A DNA stretch of 64,000 nucleotides from SUG2458 sp051872335. Its GTDB lineage: Bacteria > Bacillota_I > Bacilli_A > RFN20 > CAG-826. Location: NCBI GenBank assembly GCA_051872335.1, contig JBJEDT010000025.1, positions 62,001 through 126,000 of the forward strand, given 5' to 3'. The notes under the pieces were generated by a model. It saw nothing but the letters and a program-made list of their open reading frames with translations, ran no database searches and was not told the origin of the DNA. Below are positions 9,529 to 18,091 of this stretch, piece by piece. A program made the position numbers and the translations under genes. Position 1 is the first letter of the stretch. Every line of letters begins with the position of its first letter.

Positions 9529-9608
9529 ATTGGTAGCTTCCTCCTTTCGTTTAATTTTCAAAGTGTAGTATCGTTAAAATATTATCTACCTAATAAATGA
9601 ATTTTTTA

Positions 9609-11204
9609 TTAATTACCTAGACCTGGAGCATGGAAACAAATACTACCTGTGAATGGTGCTTTGTTGTCATTTACAGAATTTGTATCCCAACCTTCTGTCC
9701 AAATCTTAATTGTTACTTCAGCATAACCTCTAGAATCAGTAATTGCTAAAGGATGATTTTTTGATGCATCTTCGTGATATACGAAGTAATCAATACCATG
9801 TGCATCTTGTGTTTTAGCTTTGACTTTTTCACTGTATTTGAATGAAATTGATTCATATGCAGTTCCATCAGTCTTAACAAATTTACCAACGAATGCATTT
9901 TTATTAGCACCAATAACTGGTGTAGTAATATCAGATCCACCATTATCAACTACAACACTATATGTGTCATCATATAATGTATCGCCAGGTAATTCTAAAT
10001 CTTCATGTTCACCATACCATTTATGGTCAAATCTCTTATAAGTTCCATCTGTTAAGTTATCAACAACAGAACTATCAATTGATACGAAATCATCATTTTC
10101 TGTATCCCATGCAAATGCATGTCTTGTTGTAACATCATCAACAGTTGTATCGTAGTAATATACTTTTCTTGTATCTACTGTACCTTTTGCAGCTTCTAAT
10201 CCATCTGCATCAGTAACATTAACAAAGTAAGTTGATTTATCTGAATCAGAAATGTTTGTAGTGTTGTAATCCCAAACACCATCAGCATCTAAATCTAGAT
10301 ATCCACCAACATTAGTTGAAACTTTATCATAACTAAAGTTAGATGGTGAATAAATATAATTGTTATAATCAGATTCAAATGAAACACGTAAAGTTTTAAC
10401 AACGTTATGTGTTACAGTTTGATTACCTTGTGTACCACCAATAAAATATGTACTTGCGTTATCTAAATAAATTGGTTGGTTAGCTACACCATTTGTATTA
10501 AATACTAAAGTGAAAGACATATACTTTTCTTTAATTGCTTTAATACCATCATTATAAGCTGTTAAATCAAGTGCATATTGAGCTAATTCAGCTTCTGAAG
10601 CATCATCACCAGGATATACAGGAGCAGTGTAAATTGCTGTATTACTATCATAATTTCCAGTAGCACCTGCCAAAGCATTTCTATCTGGAATATCATAAAG
10701 TAATACATCATCATTTTTATCTAAACCAGTTCCTAATGCTAAAGATTGATCATTAAAATGACGTGAAGTAACTGGAGCTATAAAGTTCTCAGATTCTCTA
10801 TCGGTATAACCATCATTGTAGTAAACAGCACGTAAATGACTTGCTTTGATTTGGTTACCTTTTTCAGTAAAGTTACTACCTTCTTGATAGTTCCAATAAA
10901 TGTCGTTAATTTCAACTTCAGTATTTCCACCATCATAAGTAGGAATATCTTCATCACCAACTGCTTCAACTTTGAATTCATCTCCATTGGTATCACCAAA
11001 TTGAGCAATTAATGCTTTAGCACCTTCAATAGTGTGTGGTTTAATACCAATAGTCAATGAACCATCAATTTTAGCTGTTGTACCTGAGATTGTTGCTGTA
11101 CCAGTATTTGATACAACGTACCAAGCAAATGTACCACCAACTAAGCAAAGTGTTGCTGCGCCAAATGATGCAACCGATAATCCTAATTTCTTAGTATTCT
11201 TCAC
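9609..11204 (-). CDS. SipW-dependent (TasA-like) secreted protein, largest copy
   Basis: The 531-residue protein starts with GTG at 11204, preceded by AAGGAGG at a 9-base spacing; no ATG is nearby. Its signal peptide runs KKLGLSVASFGAATLCLVGG then TFAWYVVSNTGTATISG, a textbook TasA/camelysin-type N-terminus. The mature chain is acidic, Thr- and Tyr-rich, and ends with KIWTEGWDTNSVND, the shared WxEGxD motif, and a short beta strand. The 14-bp overlap with the upstream membrane-anchored homologue implies coupled translation and perhaps stoichiometric partnership. The length is about twice that of TasA, so extra domains or insertions are present. I infer the main structural subunit or an adhesin. 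Exact relation to TasA needs structure comparison. Confidence 0.83.
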   Translation of the reverse strand: MKNTKKLGLSVASFGAATLCLVGGTFAWYVVSNTGTATISGTTAKIDGSLTIGIKPHTIEGAKALIAQFGDTNGDEFKVEAVGDEDIPTYDGGNTEVEINDIYWNYQEGSNFTEKGNQIKASHLRAVYYNDGYTDRESENFIAPVTSRHFNDQSLALGTGLDKNDDVLLYDIPDRNALAGATGNYDSNTAIYTAPVYPGDDASEAELAQYALDLTAYNDGIKAIKEKYMSFTLVFNTNGVANQPIYLDNASTYFIGGTQGNQTVTHNVVKTLRVSFESDYNNYIYSPSNFSYDKVSTNVGGYLDLDADGVWDYNTTNISDSDKSTYFVNVTDADGLEAAKGTVDTRKVYYYDTTVDDVTTRHAFAWDTENDDFVSIDSSVVDNLTDGTYKRFDHKWYGEHEDLELPGDTLYDDTYSVVVDNGGSDITTPVIGANKNAFVGKFVKTDGTAYESISFKYSEKVKAKTQDAHGIDYFVYHEDASKNHPLAITDSRGYAEVTIKIWTEGWDTNSVNDNKAPFTGSICFHAPGLGN

Positions 11205-12375
11205 TATCGTTTACCTCCTTTTTAAAATTTTTATTCATATTAGTTAAATTTTTCATATCAATATTTGTAAAGTTTTTATTTTCGTTAAGTACTATCATTC
11301 CTGATTCTTCGTTCATTAAACCGGCTGTTTCTTCTTCCGTATCGAATTCATCACGAAGTGCAATATACATTGAAAGTTGTATACCAGCACCACTAGGAAC
11401 ATTCCCTGTAGCTTCTAAATCATATCCATCAATCCATACAATAATTGTGAAACGAATTGTTTCTTGCCCTTCGATGTAATCTTCATTTGATTTTAAAATA
11501 TAATCACTATCATAGAATGGTTCAGCAAATCCTTTATTGATTTCCTTTTCACCAGTACATATTAGAAGACCATCATCAGTTTTTACGTATCTAGAAATAC
11601 ATTCTCTAGATTCATTATCACTAGTTTCAGTTTTTACAGGTTCAGATCTAACTTTTGCATATGTTACCATATCATGAGTTTGATCTTCTTCATGAATCAA
11701 TCCATCACTTCCATATATAACAGAGTTCTTGTAGAATCGTAATCTAATAACATTATCAATTGTGATATTAGATTCAGTTGAAACAGTCATATCGTCAATT
11801 TTGATATGAAAGTCATAACCTGCTCTTCTACTACCAACATTGCGAATATAGAAAGTATATGCTAAGAAAGAGCCACCATAAATTTCAGAAGTTCCATTAT
11901 GTGATCCACCTTGAATTGGATCAATAATATCTTCGTCAGGAAGTTCATCAGCAGCCATTGCATAAGTTGATCTAGATGACTCAGCTCTTAAACGAGTTGT
12001 CTTGTTTTCAAAATAGCCATCTTCGCTCATAGTTAAAGCAAGTTGGTCACGTTCAAGTTGAACTGTTAAGTTACCAACAAGTGAACTTAAATATGCAATA
12101 GTAATGATAATACAAAGTATAACTACAGAAAGAGATAAGAAAAAGTTTACAAACATCTTTTTTCTGTAACGTGAAGCTACAGGATCTTTGTAATTTTTGA
12201 ACTTCTCATAAGGGTTATCAATTTCAACGAGTCTTTTCGACTTCTTTTTAGGTTGTTCTTCAGCCTTGTCTTTATCGTCAGTTTTAGATGAAGGATCAAT
12301 GTTTTCACTTTCCTCATCCAAAATAGATTTTAGTTCATCTGAAGATAACTCTTCTAATTGATCCTTTTTAGCCAT
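11191..12375 (-). CDS. membrane-anchored homologue of the TasA-like proteins
   Basis: The 394-residue protein begins with a charged cytosolic region of about 70 residues (EELSSDELKSILDEE at the start). A transmembrane helix follows at about 74-100, and an extracellular domain after it. The helix is not followed by the AWF/AWY cleavage signature, so this member probably stays anchored in the membrane. Near its C-terminus VWIDGYDLEATGN matches the WxEGxD motif of the secreted relatives, which argues for a common fold. A region near 160-200 (YTFYIRNVGSRRAGYDFHIKI) looks like an immunoglobulin-like strand pair. It is the first gene of the long operon, with AAGGAGATAACT upstream of the ATG. A natural guess is that it nucleates or tethers fibres of the downstream proteins, and its cytosolic part could contact the AAA+ pair. 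Confidence 0.72.
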   Translation of the reverse strand: MAKKDQLEELSSDELKSILDEESENIDPSSKTDDKDKAEEQPKKKSKRLVEIDNPYEKFKNYKDPVASRYRKKMFVNFFLSLSVVILCIIITIAYLSSLVGNLTVQLERDQLALTMSEDGYFENKTTRLRAESSRSTYAMAADELPDEDIIDPIQGGSHNGTSEIYGGSFLAYTFYIRNVGSRRAGYDFHIKIDDMTVSTESNITIDNVIRLRFYKNSVIYGSDGLIHEEDQTHDMVTYAKVRSEPVKTETSDNESRECISRYVKTDDGLLICTGEKEINKGFAEPFYDSDYILKSNEDYIEGQETIRFTIIVWIDGYDLEATGNVPSGAGIQLSMYIALRDEFDTEEETAGLMNEESGMIVLNENKNFTNIDMKNLTNMNKNFKKEVNDSEEY

Positions 12376-12739
12376 AGTTATCTCCTTGTTTTTTTAATAA
12401 CGAAAAAAAGTGTAAATGTTCTCCTATTTTTTAATTTTTTACATCAACGACTTCGTATTGATCTCTCAATACACCATTAGAAGTGAAATCATTAACGTAA
12501 CAATTAAGAAACAATTGATACATCAACATAGTATTTGGAATAAATCCTATTCAGTTGTAACACAATATTAATGCCCTAAATCAATATCATGCTAGATTGA
12601 TAGATTATTATAAATAATCTTTCAACCTATAAATAATATAACATAATAATTTTATAAGAGTATTATTTTTACACAATTTTTTTAAGAAAACATTAAAAAA
12701 AGGTACCAAAATCGGTACCTTTTAATAACATTTTAGTGT
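12376..12739 (-). promoter_or_regulatory. leader and promoter region of the long surface operon
   Basis: This gene-free stretch of 364 bp precedes the operon starting at 12375. A promoter candidate is TTGTGT (12671-12676), 16-bp spacer, TAAAAT (12649-12654), which would give a 5' UTR of roughly 265 nt. Within the leader, read on the minus strand, are GTATTGA-GAGA-TCAATAC (about 12455-12472), a perfect 7-bp hairpin, and AGATTATT-TAT-AATAATCT near 12602-12620. The word TTAGGGCATTA occurs at 12569-12579 and recurs upstream of the EAL gene at 18091. I do not recognise a known riboswitch here. Confidence 0.45.
12695..12723 (-). terminator. intrinsic terminator after the first SipW-type peptidase gene
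   Basis: Arms AAAAGGTACC at 12698-12707 and its complement at 12714-12723 form a perfect 10-bp stem with a 6-base loop. On the minus strand it runs into TTTTTTTAAT. It separates the 14611-12740 pair from the long operon. Confidence 0.85.
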
Positions 12740-13555
12740 TTATTCGGATTTTTTATCCTTTTCTTTCTCTTTTTCTTTCATCTCTTTCTTGAGTTCCTCT
12801 AAAGCTAAACGCTTAGCTTCCTCAAGAATTTGAGCTTTTTCTTCTTCATGTTGCATAGTTATTTCTTCAATAGCAGCATCTTTCTTTTGAACAAAGATTA
12901 GTCTAATGAATGAATAACCATTCCAGATGAATAATGCAATAAGAGGAAGAACAATTACACAAAACATTAATGTAGTATTTGATTGTAATCCATAGACAAT
13001 AGTGCCCATACCATTTACATGGCCTTTATATTTAGCAATGATTTTATCAGTGGAAATATTAATTACATTTGTAGAAATATCTTCTTCAGCATCACCACGT
13101 GTGTAAATACCATAAGTTACACTTCCACTTTCTGTAATAATTTCACGAACTTCACGGATTCGGTGGGTAACAACAGCTTCTTGACCATTAACATATGACC
13201 AATACATAATGATGTCACCTTTGTTTTCTCCTAAACTATCATCACCTTTTAAACTCTCAATTTGTTCTCTTCTTTCAGTAGGATCATTTGAGAATTGTTT
13301 ACCATAAACTAAATCGCCTTTTTTAAAGGTAGGTGCCATAGAATCAGATAAAACAGGGAATAATGAATTACCTGTAATAGGATTACTAGCAACTGAAGAT
13401 GTATTACTACTTGTTGTTCCCATTGTTAATATAGAAACGATCAATAAGAATACAACTAACAAACACTCAGCGACAGTCAAAGATGTATTAACAATCTTTT
13501 TTACTTTTGCTTTTTTATTTTTAGCAACTTCAACATTTTCGACTTGTTGTTCCAT
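12740..13555 (-). CDS. SipW-type signal peptidase (S26B), first copy
   Basis: The 271-residue protein has an N-terminal helix at about 23-46, the motif LSDSMAPTFKKGD with nucleophile S72, and His131 in VVTHRI. A TRGDAEED box at about 152-159 stands where Lys-type enzymes have GDN. A second helix lies near 184-212, and the cytosolic tail is a Lys/Glu coiled coil (AKRLALEELKKEMKEKEKE). It belongs to the SipW/ER subtype and is more diverged than the other two. It is 60 bp downstream of a SipW-dependent protein gene and followed by a terminator, so the two form a self-contained substrate-peptidase pair like the tasA-sipW arrangement known from Bacillus. Confidence 0.88.
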   Translation of the reverse strand: MEQQVENVEVAKNKKAKVKKIVNTSLTVAECLLVVFLLIVSILTMGTTSSNTSSVASNPITGNSLFPVLSDSMAPTFKKGDLVYGKQFSNDPTERREQIESLKGDDSLGENKGDIIMYWSYVNGQEAVVTHRIREVREIITESGSVTYGIYTRGDAEEDISTNVINISTDKIIAKYKGHVNGMGTIVYGLQSNTTLMFCVIVLPLIALFIWNGYSFIRLIFVQKKDAAIEEITMQHEEEKAQILEEAKRLALEELKKEMKEKEKEKDKKSE

Positions 13556-13615
13556 GCTAGCACCTCACTTTCATTTATTTTATAACAATAAATGTAGAAT
13601 TCAATTTGTTATAAA

Positions 13616-14611
13616 TTAAGCAGCAGGCATGAATGAAGAGAATTGTAAAGTAGTATTAAATGAACCATTTCTAACATCACCTGAGCAATCTTCATCTGTA
13701 CCTTCAACCCAAATTCTAACACCAATATAGCCTAAATAAGCATCTTGTTCTACACCATTAGCGTTTGTAAACTTAATGTTATTGCCATCTTCGTCTTGAG
13801 CAGTTGCTAAAGTACAAACTTTTAATGAATTAACGGCAGAAGATGTAACTTTATCAGCAATAGGTGAAAGAATTGGAGTAATTTCACATAAAGAAGTAAA
13901 ATCATTATATCCAGTATTAAATGAAGTTCCTGTCTTTACACTTGTACTAGTTGCTGAAGTACTTGTTATGAAATTATAGCCTTTGTCACCCTCTGAATCA
14001 GTACCAACAAAAACTCCTGTTAATGTCTTATTTTCACCATTTGATACAAAACCACCACTTTGATTAGACTTTAAATCAAAGAAAGCAACTCTAGCACATT
14101 GGCTTAGACCCCAAGATTGAGCTACTTCATCTTCAGCAGCGCCAGGTTTTTTAACAGCGTTCTCTGTTAATTGTGTTTGAGATCCTAACCAAACTTCATA
14201 AGCTTTATCAGAACGGAAGCCAAGTACTATTTCATGTACATAAGTATACATTTTATCGCTTGAACTAGTTGCCCCAGAAACATCAGCTACATTTGTAAAA
14301 TTAGTACCATCAGAAGCAATATTTGGTTTAAAGAAAGAGACACCATCTCCTGAAACATCTTGAACAGCTTTACCAGTTAAAGCTAAATCAGAGTAAATGC
14401 CCCAATCTTTAGCTGCCAATGTATAAGCAGTACCATTGTAAGAAACAACTCTCATTTCTAAGTTTGAATCTTGTTGAATAGTGACGTTATTTAAAGAAAT
14501 TTGTGATTGACGTGTTGTTGTAAACCATGCATATGTAGCTGTTGACATTGCAACAGTTGACATTGCGAGTAATAAACCAGATGTGATTAATAATCTGTGA
14601 TTTAATTTCAT
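13616..14611 (-). CDS. SipW-dependent (TasA-like) secreted protein
   Basis: The 331-residue protein starts at ATG 14611 with AAAGGAG upstream. The signal peptide NHRLLITSGLLLAMSTVAM is followed by STATYAWFTTTRQSQISLNN, the classic SipW cleavage context. The mature chain is Ser/Thr-rich and has RIWVEGTDEDCSG near the C-terminus, the shared WxEGxD motif, then a final strand rich in Phe and Ser. Length and layout are close to TasA (about 260 aa), slightly larger. It is paired with the SipW-type peptidase immediately downstream and has its own promoter, so it may be the major subunit, with the long operon providing accessory parts. That ranking is inference. Confidence 0.85.
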   Translation of the reverse strand: MKLNHRLLITSGLLLAMSTVAMSTATYAWFTTTRQSQISLNNVTIQQDSNLEMRVVSYNGTAYTLAAKDWGIYSDLALTGKAVQDVSGDGVSFFKPNIASDGTNFTNVADVSGATSSSDKMYTYVHEIVLGFRSDKAYEVWLGSQTQLTENAVKKPGAAEDEVAQSWGLSQCARVAFFDLKSNQSGGFVSNGENKTLTGVFVGTDSEGDKGYNFITSTSATSTSVKTGTSFNTGYNDFTSLCEITPILSPIADKVTSSAVNSLKVCTLATAQDEDGNNIKFTNANGVEQDAYLGYIGVRIWVEGTDEDCSGDVRNGSFNTTLQFSSFMPAA

Positions 14612-14741
14612 AATTTTTTTCTCCTTTATAAATTTTAATTTTTAATTTTAAATTTCTAATGGATTTTTTTCGTTTATTAGGTCTAACGAAAACTACACTT
14701 AAATAATGAAAAGTTAGGGCCAATTCAATATTCTAATATAG

Positions 14742-14777
14742 CAACTTTATTATATATCTTTAACTACGTTAAAACAA
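14742..14777 (-). promoter_or_regulatory. sigma-A-like promoter of the TasA-like/SipW pair
   Basis: On the minus strand TTGTTT (14772-14777), a 17-bp spacer and a perfect TATAAT (14749-14754) place the start near 14742 and give a leader of about 130 nt. Within the leader TTTTCGTT and AACGAAAA (about 14663-14690) can form an 8-bp hairpin. Confidence 0.65.
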
Positions 14778-14913
14778 TAAAATTTAGTAATTTTTTAGTA
14801 ATTTAAACTAAAAATAAAGAATTTTTGTTAAATATATAATATATATTTAAGTATTTTTTTACATTTAGTAATCAAATTTCACAAAAATTAATATTTATTA
14901 TTCAATTTTTTAA

Positions 14914-14950
14914 AACAAAAAAAAGAAACTATACGTTAATATAGTTTCTT
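14914..14950 (-). terminator. intrinsic terminator downstream of the large EAL gene
   Basis: Arms AAGAAACTATA (14923-14933) and TATAGTTTCTT (14940-14950) form an 11-bp stem with loop CGTTAA. On the minus strand a run of eight Ts follows. Confidence 0.8.
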
Positions 14951-14990
14951 AATTTTAAGTAATATTGTTGAATCTTATTACTTAGATTTA

Positions 14991-15064
14991 TTTCACCTCT
15001 AAACCTAAATGGTAGACCGTTAGTACGCAATCATTAAAAGTAACTAACGGTCTAAGAGGTGAAA
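14991..15064. repeat. long two-part inverted repeat after the large EAL gene
   Basis: The outer arms TTTCACCTCT (14991-15000) and AGAGGTGAAA (15055-15064) and the inner arms TAGACCGTTAGT (15013-15024) and ACTAACGGTCTA (15043-15054) are perfect. The right side is continuous, while the left carries a 12-nt insertion. An 18-nt loop separates the inner arms. It follows a second hairpin AAAAACTAG/CTAGTTTTT that spans the stop codon. It could be an mRNA 3'-end structure or a small mobile-repeat remnant. Confidence 0.6.
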
Positions 15065-15082
15065 AACTAGCGTGAAGTTAAA

Positions 15083-18000
15083 CTAGTTTTTCGCATTGAA
15101 ATTCAAGTATTTTAAGTATTCTCTAATAGGAATAGGTTTAGAGAATAAGTAACCTTGTGCTTCGTCAAAGTTCATATCTTTTAAAATACTGAATTGCCCT
15201 TCGGTTTCAACACCTTCGGCAACAAGTCCAAATTTTGACTCTTTAGCAAAGTCAACAATATAGGACAAAGCAACTTTAGAACGTTGAGAACGTTCAATAT
15301 CCATAATACATGTACGGTCAACCTTAATTTGATCAACAGCTAGGTCTTGGAAGACCTTGTTAGATTGAACAGACATACCATAGTTATCTATAGCCCATGA
15401 TACTCCTTTTTCTTTTAAAATCAACATAACATTTCGAACTGTTTGCAAATTATCAACAACAACACCTTCATTTACCTCGAATTTTAAGAATCCTGAAGGG
15501 AAACGGTGCTTATTCAATAAAGCAGAAACACGAGCGATAAAATCAGGGTTTGTAATTGAGTTTGAAGAAATGTTAATTGAAATATTTGTAACACCAATTT
15601 GTTGGAAAATTTCATAACCATGTGCTTTCCATAATTCACCAATAGAATCAATAATATATTGCTCAATTTCAAACATCATATTATTTTTAACAGCGATAGG
15701 AACAAATTCTGAAGGTGGAATATATCCACGAGCTGGATCGTTTAAACGTAATAAAGCTTCAGCACCAATTGGTTTACGATCAGATATTCTTAAAACAGGT
15801 TGTAAGAAAACTTCAAATTTGTCTTTAGCAATAGCATCCTTAATGATATCAAGAATGTAGTCTTCACGATTAAGTTTACGGACATCTTTTTCACCGTAAA
15901 TATACAAGTTATTCAAACCAATATTTTTTGCATCTTCTAAAGTTGTATTAACAGCACTATCAAATTGTTCAATATCCAAAATATCACCAGGATATGGAAT
16001 TAAAGAAGCATGGAATTCAATTCTAAATGTATCTTTATCACCAGTCATTGGTTCAATCATTTTATTAAAGATATTTTCGACAAGTGTTAATACTTCTTTA
16101 CGAGTATAACGTTTTAAAATAAGAGCAAGTGTTGTTTTATTATATCGATATACTTCATCTTGGAAATCAAGAATTTCAAATCTTCGTAACAATTCTTGTA
16201 AAATTTTTCTTTCACCTTCAACTTCAAACATTGGGATCCAATGTTCAAATTCGTGAATATCAATGAAGAAAATATAACCCATTCCTTTAGTTTGTAGTTC
16301 ACGTTCATAGTCACTTTTAAGTTTGACATCGTTGTAAATATGTAATAATGGGTCGTAGAAGTTAGCATCAAGTCTTTTTCTAGCTTCGTTATTTTCTAGT
16401 AAAATCAAAACTTCGTTTTCTTCAGTTGGTAAAGCAGCTAAAGTTGAAACCATAATTTCTTCACCAAGTTTTGGTAAGAAAGCAAGACCATTACCAACTT
16501 TTAAAGGACAATAGTCACAAACTCTATTTCCTTGAGTATTAAAAATGTTATAACACTTAACACCACGTCTAGCATTTGGATATATCTTAGCTAAACCTGT
16601 GGAAACATATGTTAATTCATTTGTCTTATTGTTAATACCATAAACATATTTTTCATCACGTTTTAACAATGTAGAAAGAATTAATTCTTGTCTTTCAACA
16701 TCTTTTGCTGACATATACATATCTACCATTGCAAATATAATATCGGCAGCACATAACATAATTTCTCTATCGATAATAGTAAAAGGTGGTTGTTCATTTA
16801 CGTTGTTAAAATAAATAATACCTTTTAATGTAGGACCTTTAGTCATCTTAAAGTGATAGTAACGTTCAATTGATAAATTGTAAAAAACAGATCTAACTGA
16901 GAATGGTAAGTTTTCTACTGTATTACCAAATAAAGATGAAGAACTATCAAATAAGTTCAAATATTCATTTAAACGAGAAATTTGTAAAGAATCATAAGTA
17001 ATAAAACCACTAGTATCTGGTGAAGAAGAGTGCTCAAACCAAGGAACAAGTCGACGTCCTGAGTCTTGAACTAACATAATGCCACCATTATCAAAGCCCA
17101 TCATATTACAATAAAGTTTAACAGAGTTTTGAATTTCACGATTCAAGTCTTTAAAAGTAACACAACGTACTAAATTTTTATTAATAGCTTCTAGATATAA
17201 AATTGATCTTCTATATCTTTCTTGAGAATCAAGAACAGCATCATTATTTGGTTCGAATAATCCATAGTCTTGAACACCAACATTTTTAGTAGAGTCAAGA
17301 GCTTCAACAGCATCATTTATAATTCTTTCACTACTTGAGAAAGGATATATAGCGACACCAGCTTTACATGAATATAGAATTTGAGAACCATCACGTAAAA
17401 TTTCTGTAATGTGATATTCAGATAATAAAGTTCTTAATTCAGAAATTAAGATTGATGTATTAGTAACTGATGATATATATAACAAAATCGTTTCGTGATC
17501 AAATTCACCAATCATTGTTGGTTTTAAAACTTCTTTAGCACGATTTACAAGTTCATATAAATATTCAGGTTTTTCACTACCAATCATCTGTACTGCTATA
17601 ACAGCTGAGTGATATAAATATTGCTTTGCAATAAGTTTATTCAAATTTGCTTGGAAACTATTAAACGTTAATATATCATCACGAACAAAATCGGCTTCTT
17701 CTAAGTTAAGTGTTGTTTCAACAGCTGAGTAGCTTCGGTGTTCGAAAGCTTTAATTGTTTCATTAACGTAGTTTCTTAATGATTCAATTTCATTAATAGA
17801 TAATTTTGTATTAATAGGTTTAAATTCAGTTTTAGATAATTGTTCAATAGAATCATTAACAATTTCAAGTTCATTTGTTACATGATTTGTAACTTTTTTA
17901 ATTCCTTTACGATAAACTAAAATAAATATGAATTCGAAAATACCTGTTAGTGTCAATGCTCCTGCAATCACATAAGCGCTTCTATAAACGAAGAAGTAAA

Positions 18001-18091
18001 CAAGTACTCCAATTAATATAAAAAGCGTCGATAGAACAGTTAATACTACCGGTTTAGTTAGATTCTTTTTAAGATAATTAGGAAACTTCAT
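15083..18091 (-). CDS. multidomain membrane GAF/degenerate GGDEF/degenerate EAL protein
   Basis: The start is ATG 18091 with GGGAGGA just upstream; the longer TTG-initiated frame would contain that site. The 1002-residue product has two transmembrane helices near 15-60, a degenerate GGDEF-like region to about 290, a GAF-like domain at about 300-455, a PAS-like piece with a Cys cluster (CYNIF...CDYCPL), a second GGDEF-like domain without its signature, and a C-terminal EAL domain. The EAL keeps GAEALLR, NISINISS, KVDR, VAEGVET and QGY. However, DDFGTGYSS has become IDNYGMSVQS and ELTES is EVNEG. Loss of the second Asp and of loop 6 predicts little or no phosphodiesterase activity. It is more likely a c-di-GMP receptor or sensor for the adjacent surface locus. 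Confidence 0.82.
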   Translation of the reverse strand: MKFPNYLKKNLTKPVVLTVLSTLFILIGVLVYFFVYRSAYVIAGALTLTGIFEFIFILVYRKGIKKVTNHVTNELEIVNDSIEQLSKTEFKPINTKLSINEIESLRNYVNETIKAFEHRSYSAVETTLNLEEADFVRDDILTFNSFQANLNKLIAKQYLYHSAVIAVQMIGSEKPEYLYELVNRAKEVLKPTMIGEFDHETILLYISSVTNTSILISELRTLLSEYHITEILRDGSQILYSCKAGVAIYPFSSSERIINDAVEALDSTKNVGVQDYGLFEPNNDAVLDSQERYRRSILYLEAINKNLVRCVTFKDLNREIQNSVKLYCNMMGFDNGGIMLVQDSGRRLVPWFEHSSSPDTSGFITYDSLQISRLNEYLNLFDSSSSLFGNTVENLPFSVRSVFYNLSIERYYHFKMTKGPTLKGIIYFNNVNEQPPFTIIDREIMLCAADIIFAMVDMYMSAKDVERQELILSTLLKRDEKYVYGINNKTNELTYVSTGLAKIYPNARRGVKCYNIFNTQGNRVCDYCPLKVGNGLAFLPKLGEEIMVSTLAALPTEENEVLILLENNEARKRLDANFYDPLLHIYNDVKLKSDYERELQTKGMGYIFFIDIHEFEHWIPMFEVEGERKILQELLRRFEILDFQDEVYRYNKTTLALILKRYTRKEVLTLVENIFNKMIEPMTGDKDTFRIEFHASLIPYPGDILDIEQFDSAVNTTLEDAKNIGLNNLYIYGEKDVRKLNREDYILDIIKDAIAKDKFEVFLQPVLRISDRKPIGAEALLRLNDPARGYIPPSEFVPIAVKNNMMFEIEQYIIDSIGELWKAHGYEIFQQIGVTNISINISSNSITNPDFIARVSALLNKHRFPSGFLKFEVNEGVVVDNLQTVRNVMLILKEKGVSWAIDNYGMSVQSNKVFQDLAVDQIKVDRTCIMDIERSQRSKVALSYIVDFAKESKFGLVAEGVETEGQFSILKDMNFDEAQGYLFSKPIPIREYLKYLNFNAKN

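Larger units (their letters stand above)
14612..15082. other. intergenic region between TasA-like gene and large EAL gene
   Basis: No coding frame is convincing in these 471 bp. The stretch holds the promoter at 14742-14777, an AT-only segment at about 14780-14910, the terminator at 14914-14950 and the long inverted repeat at 14991-15064, each listed separately. Confidence 0.6.

Noticed and set aside
12562..12660. GEMM-I c-di-GMP riboswitch
   Set aside because: GGGC is present, but the GCAAA core and tetraloop-receptor parts of the aptamer are not.
15013..15054. Inverted repeat as a possible CRISPR or IS end
   Set aside because: There is one copy only, no adjacent transposase or spacer pattern.
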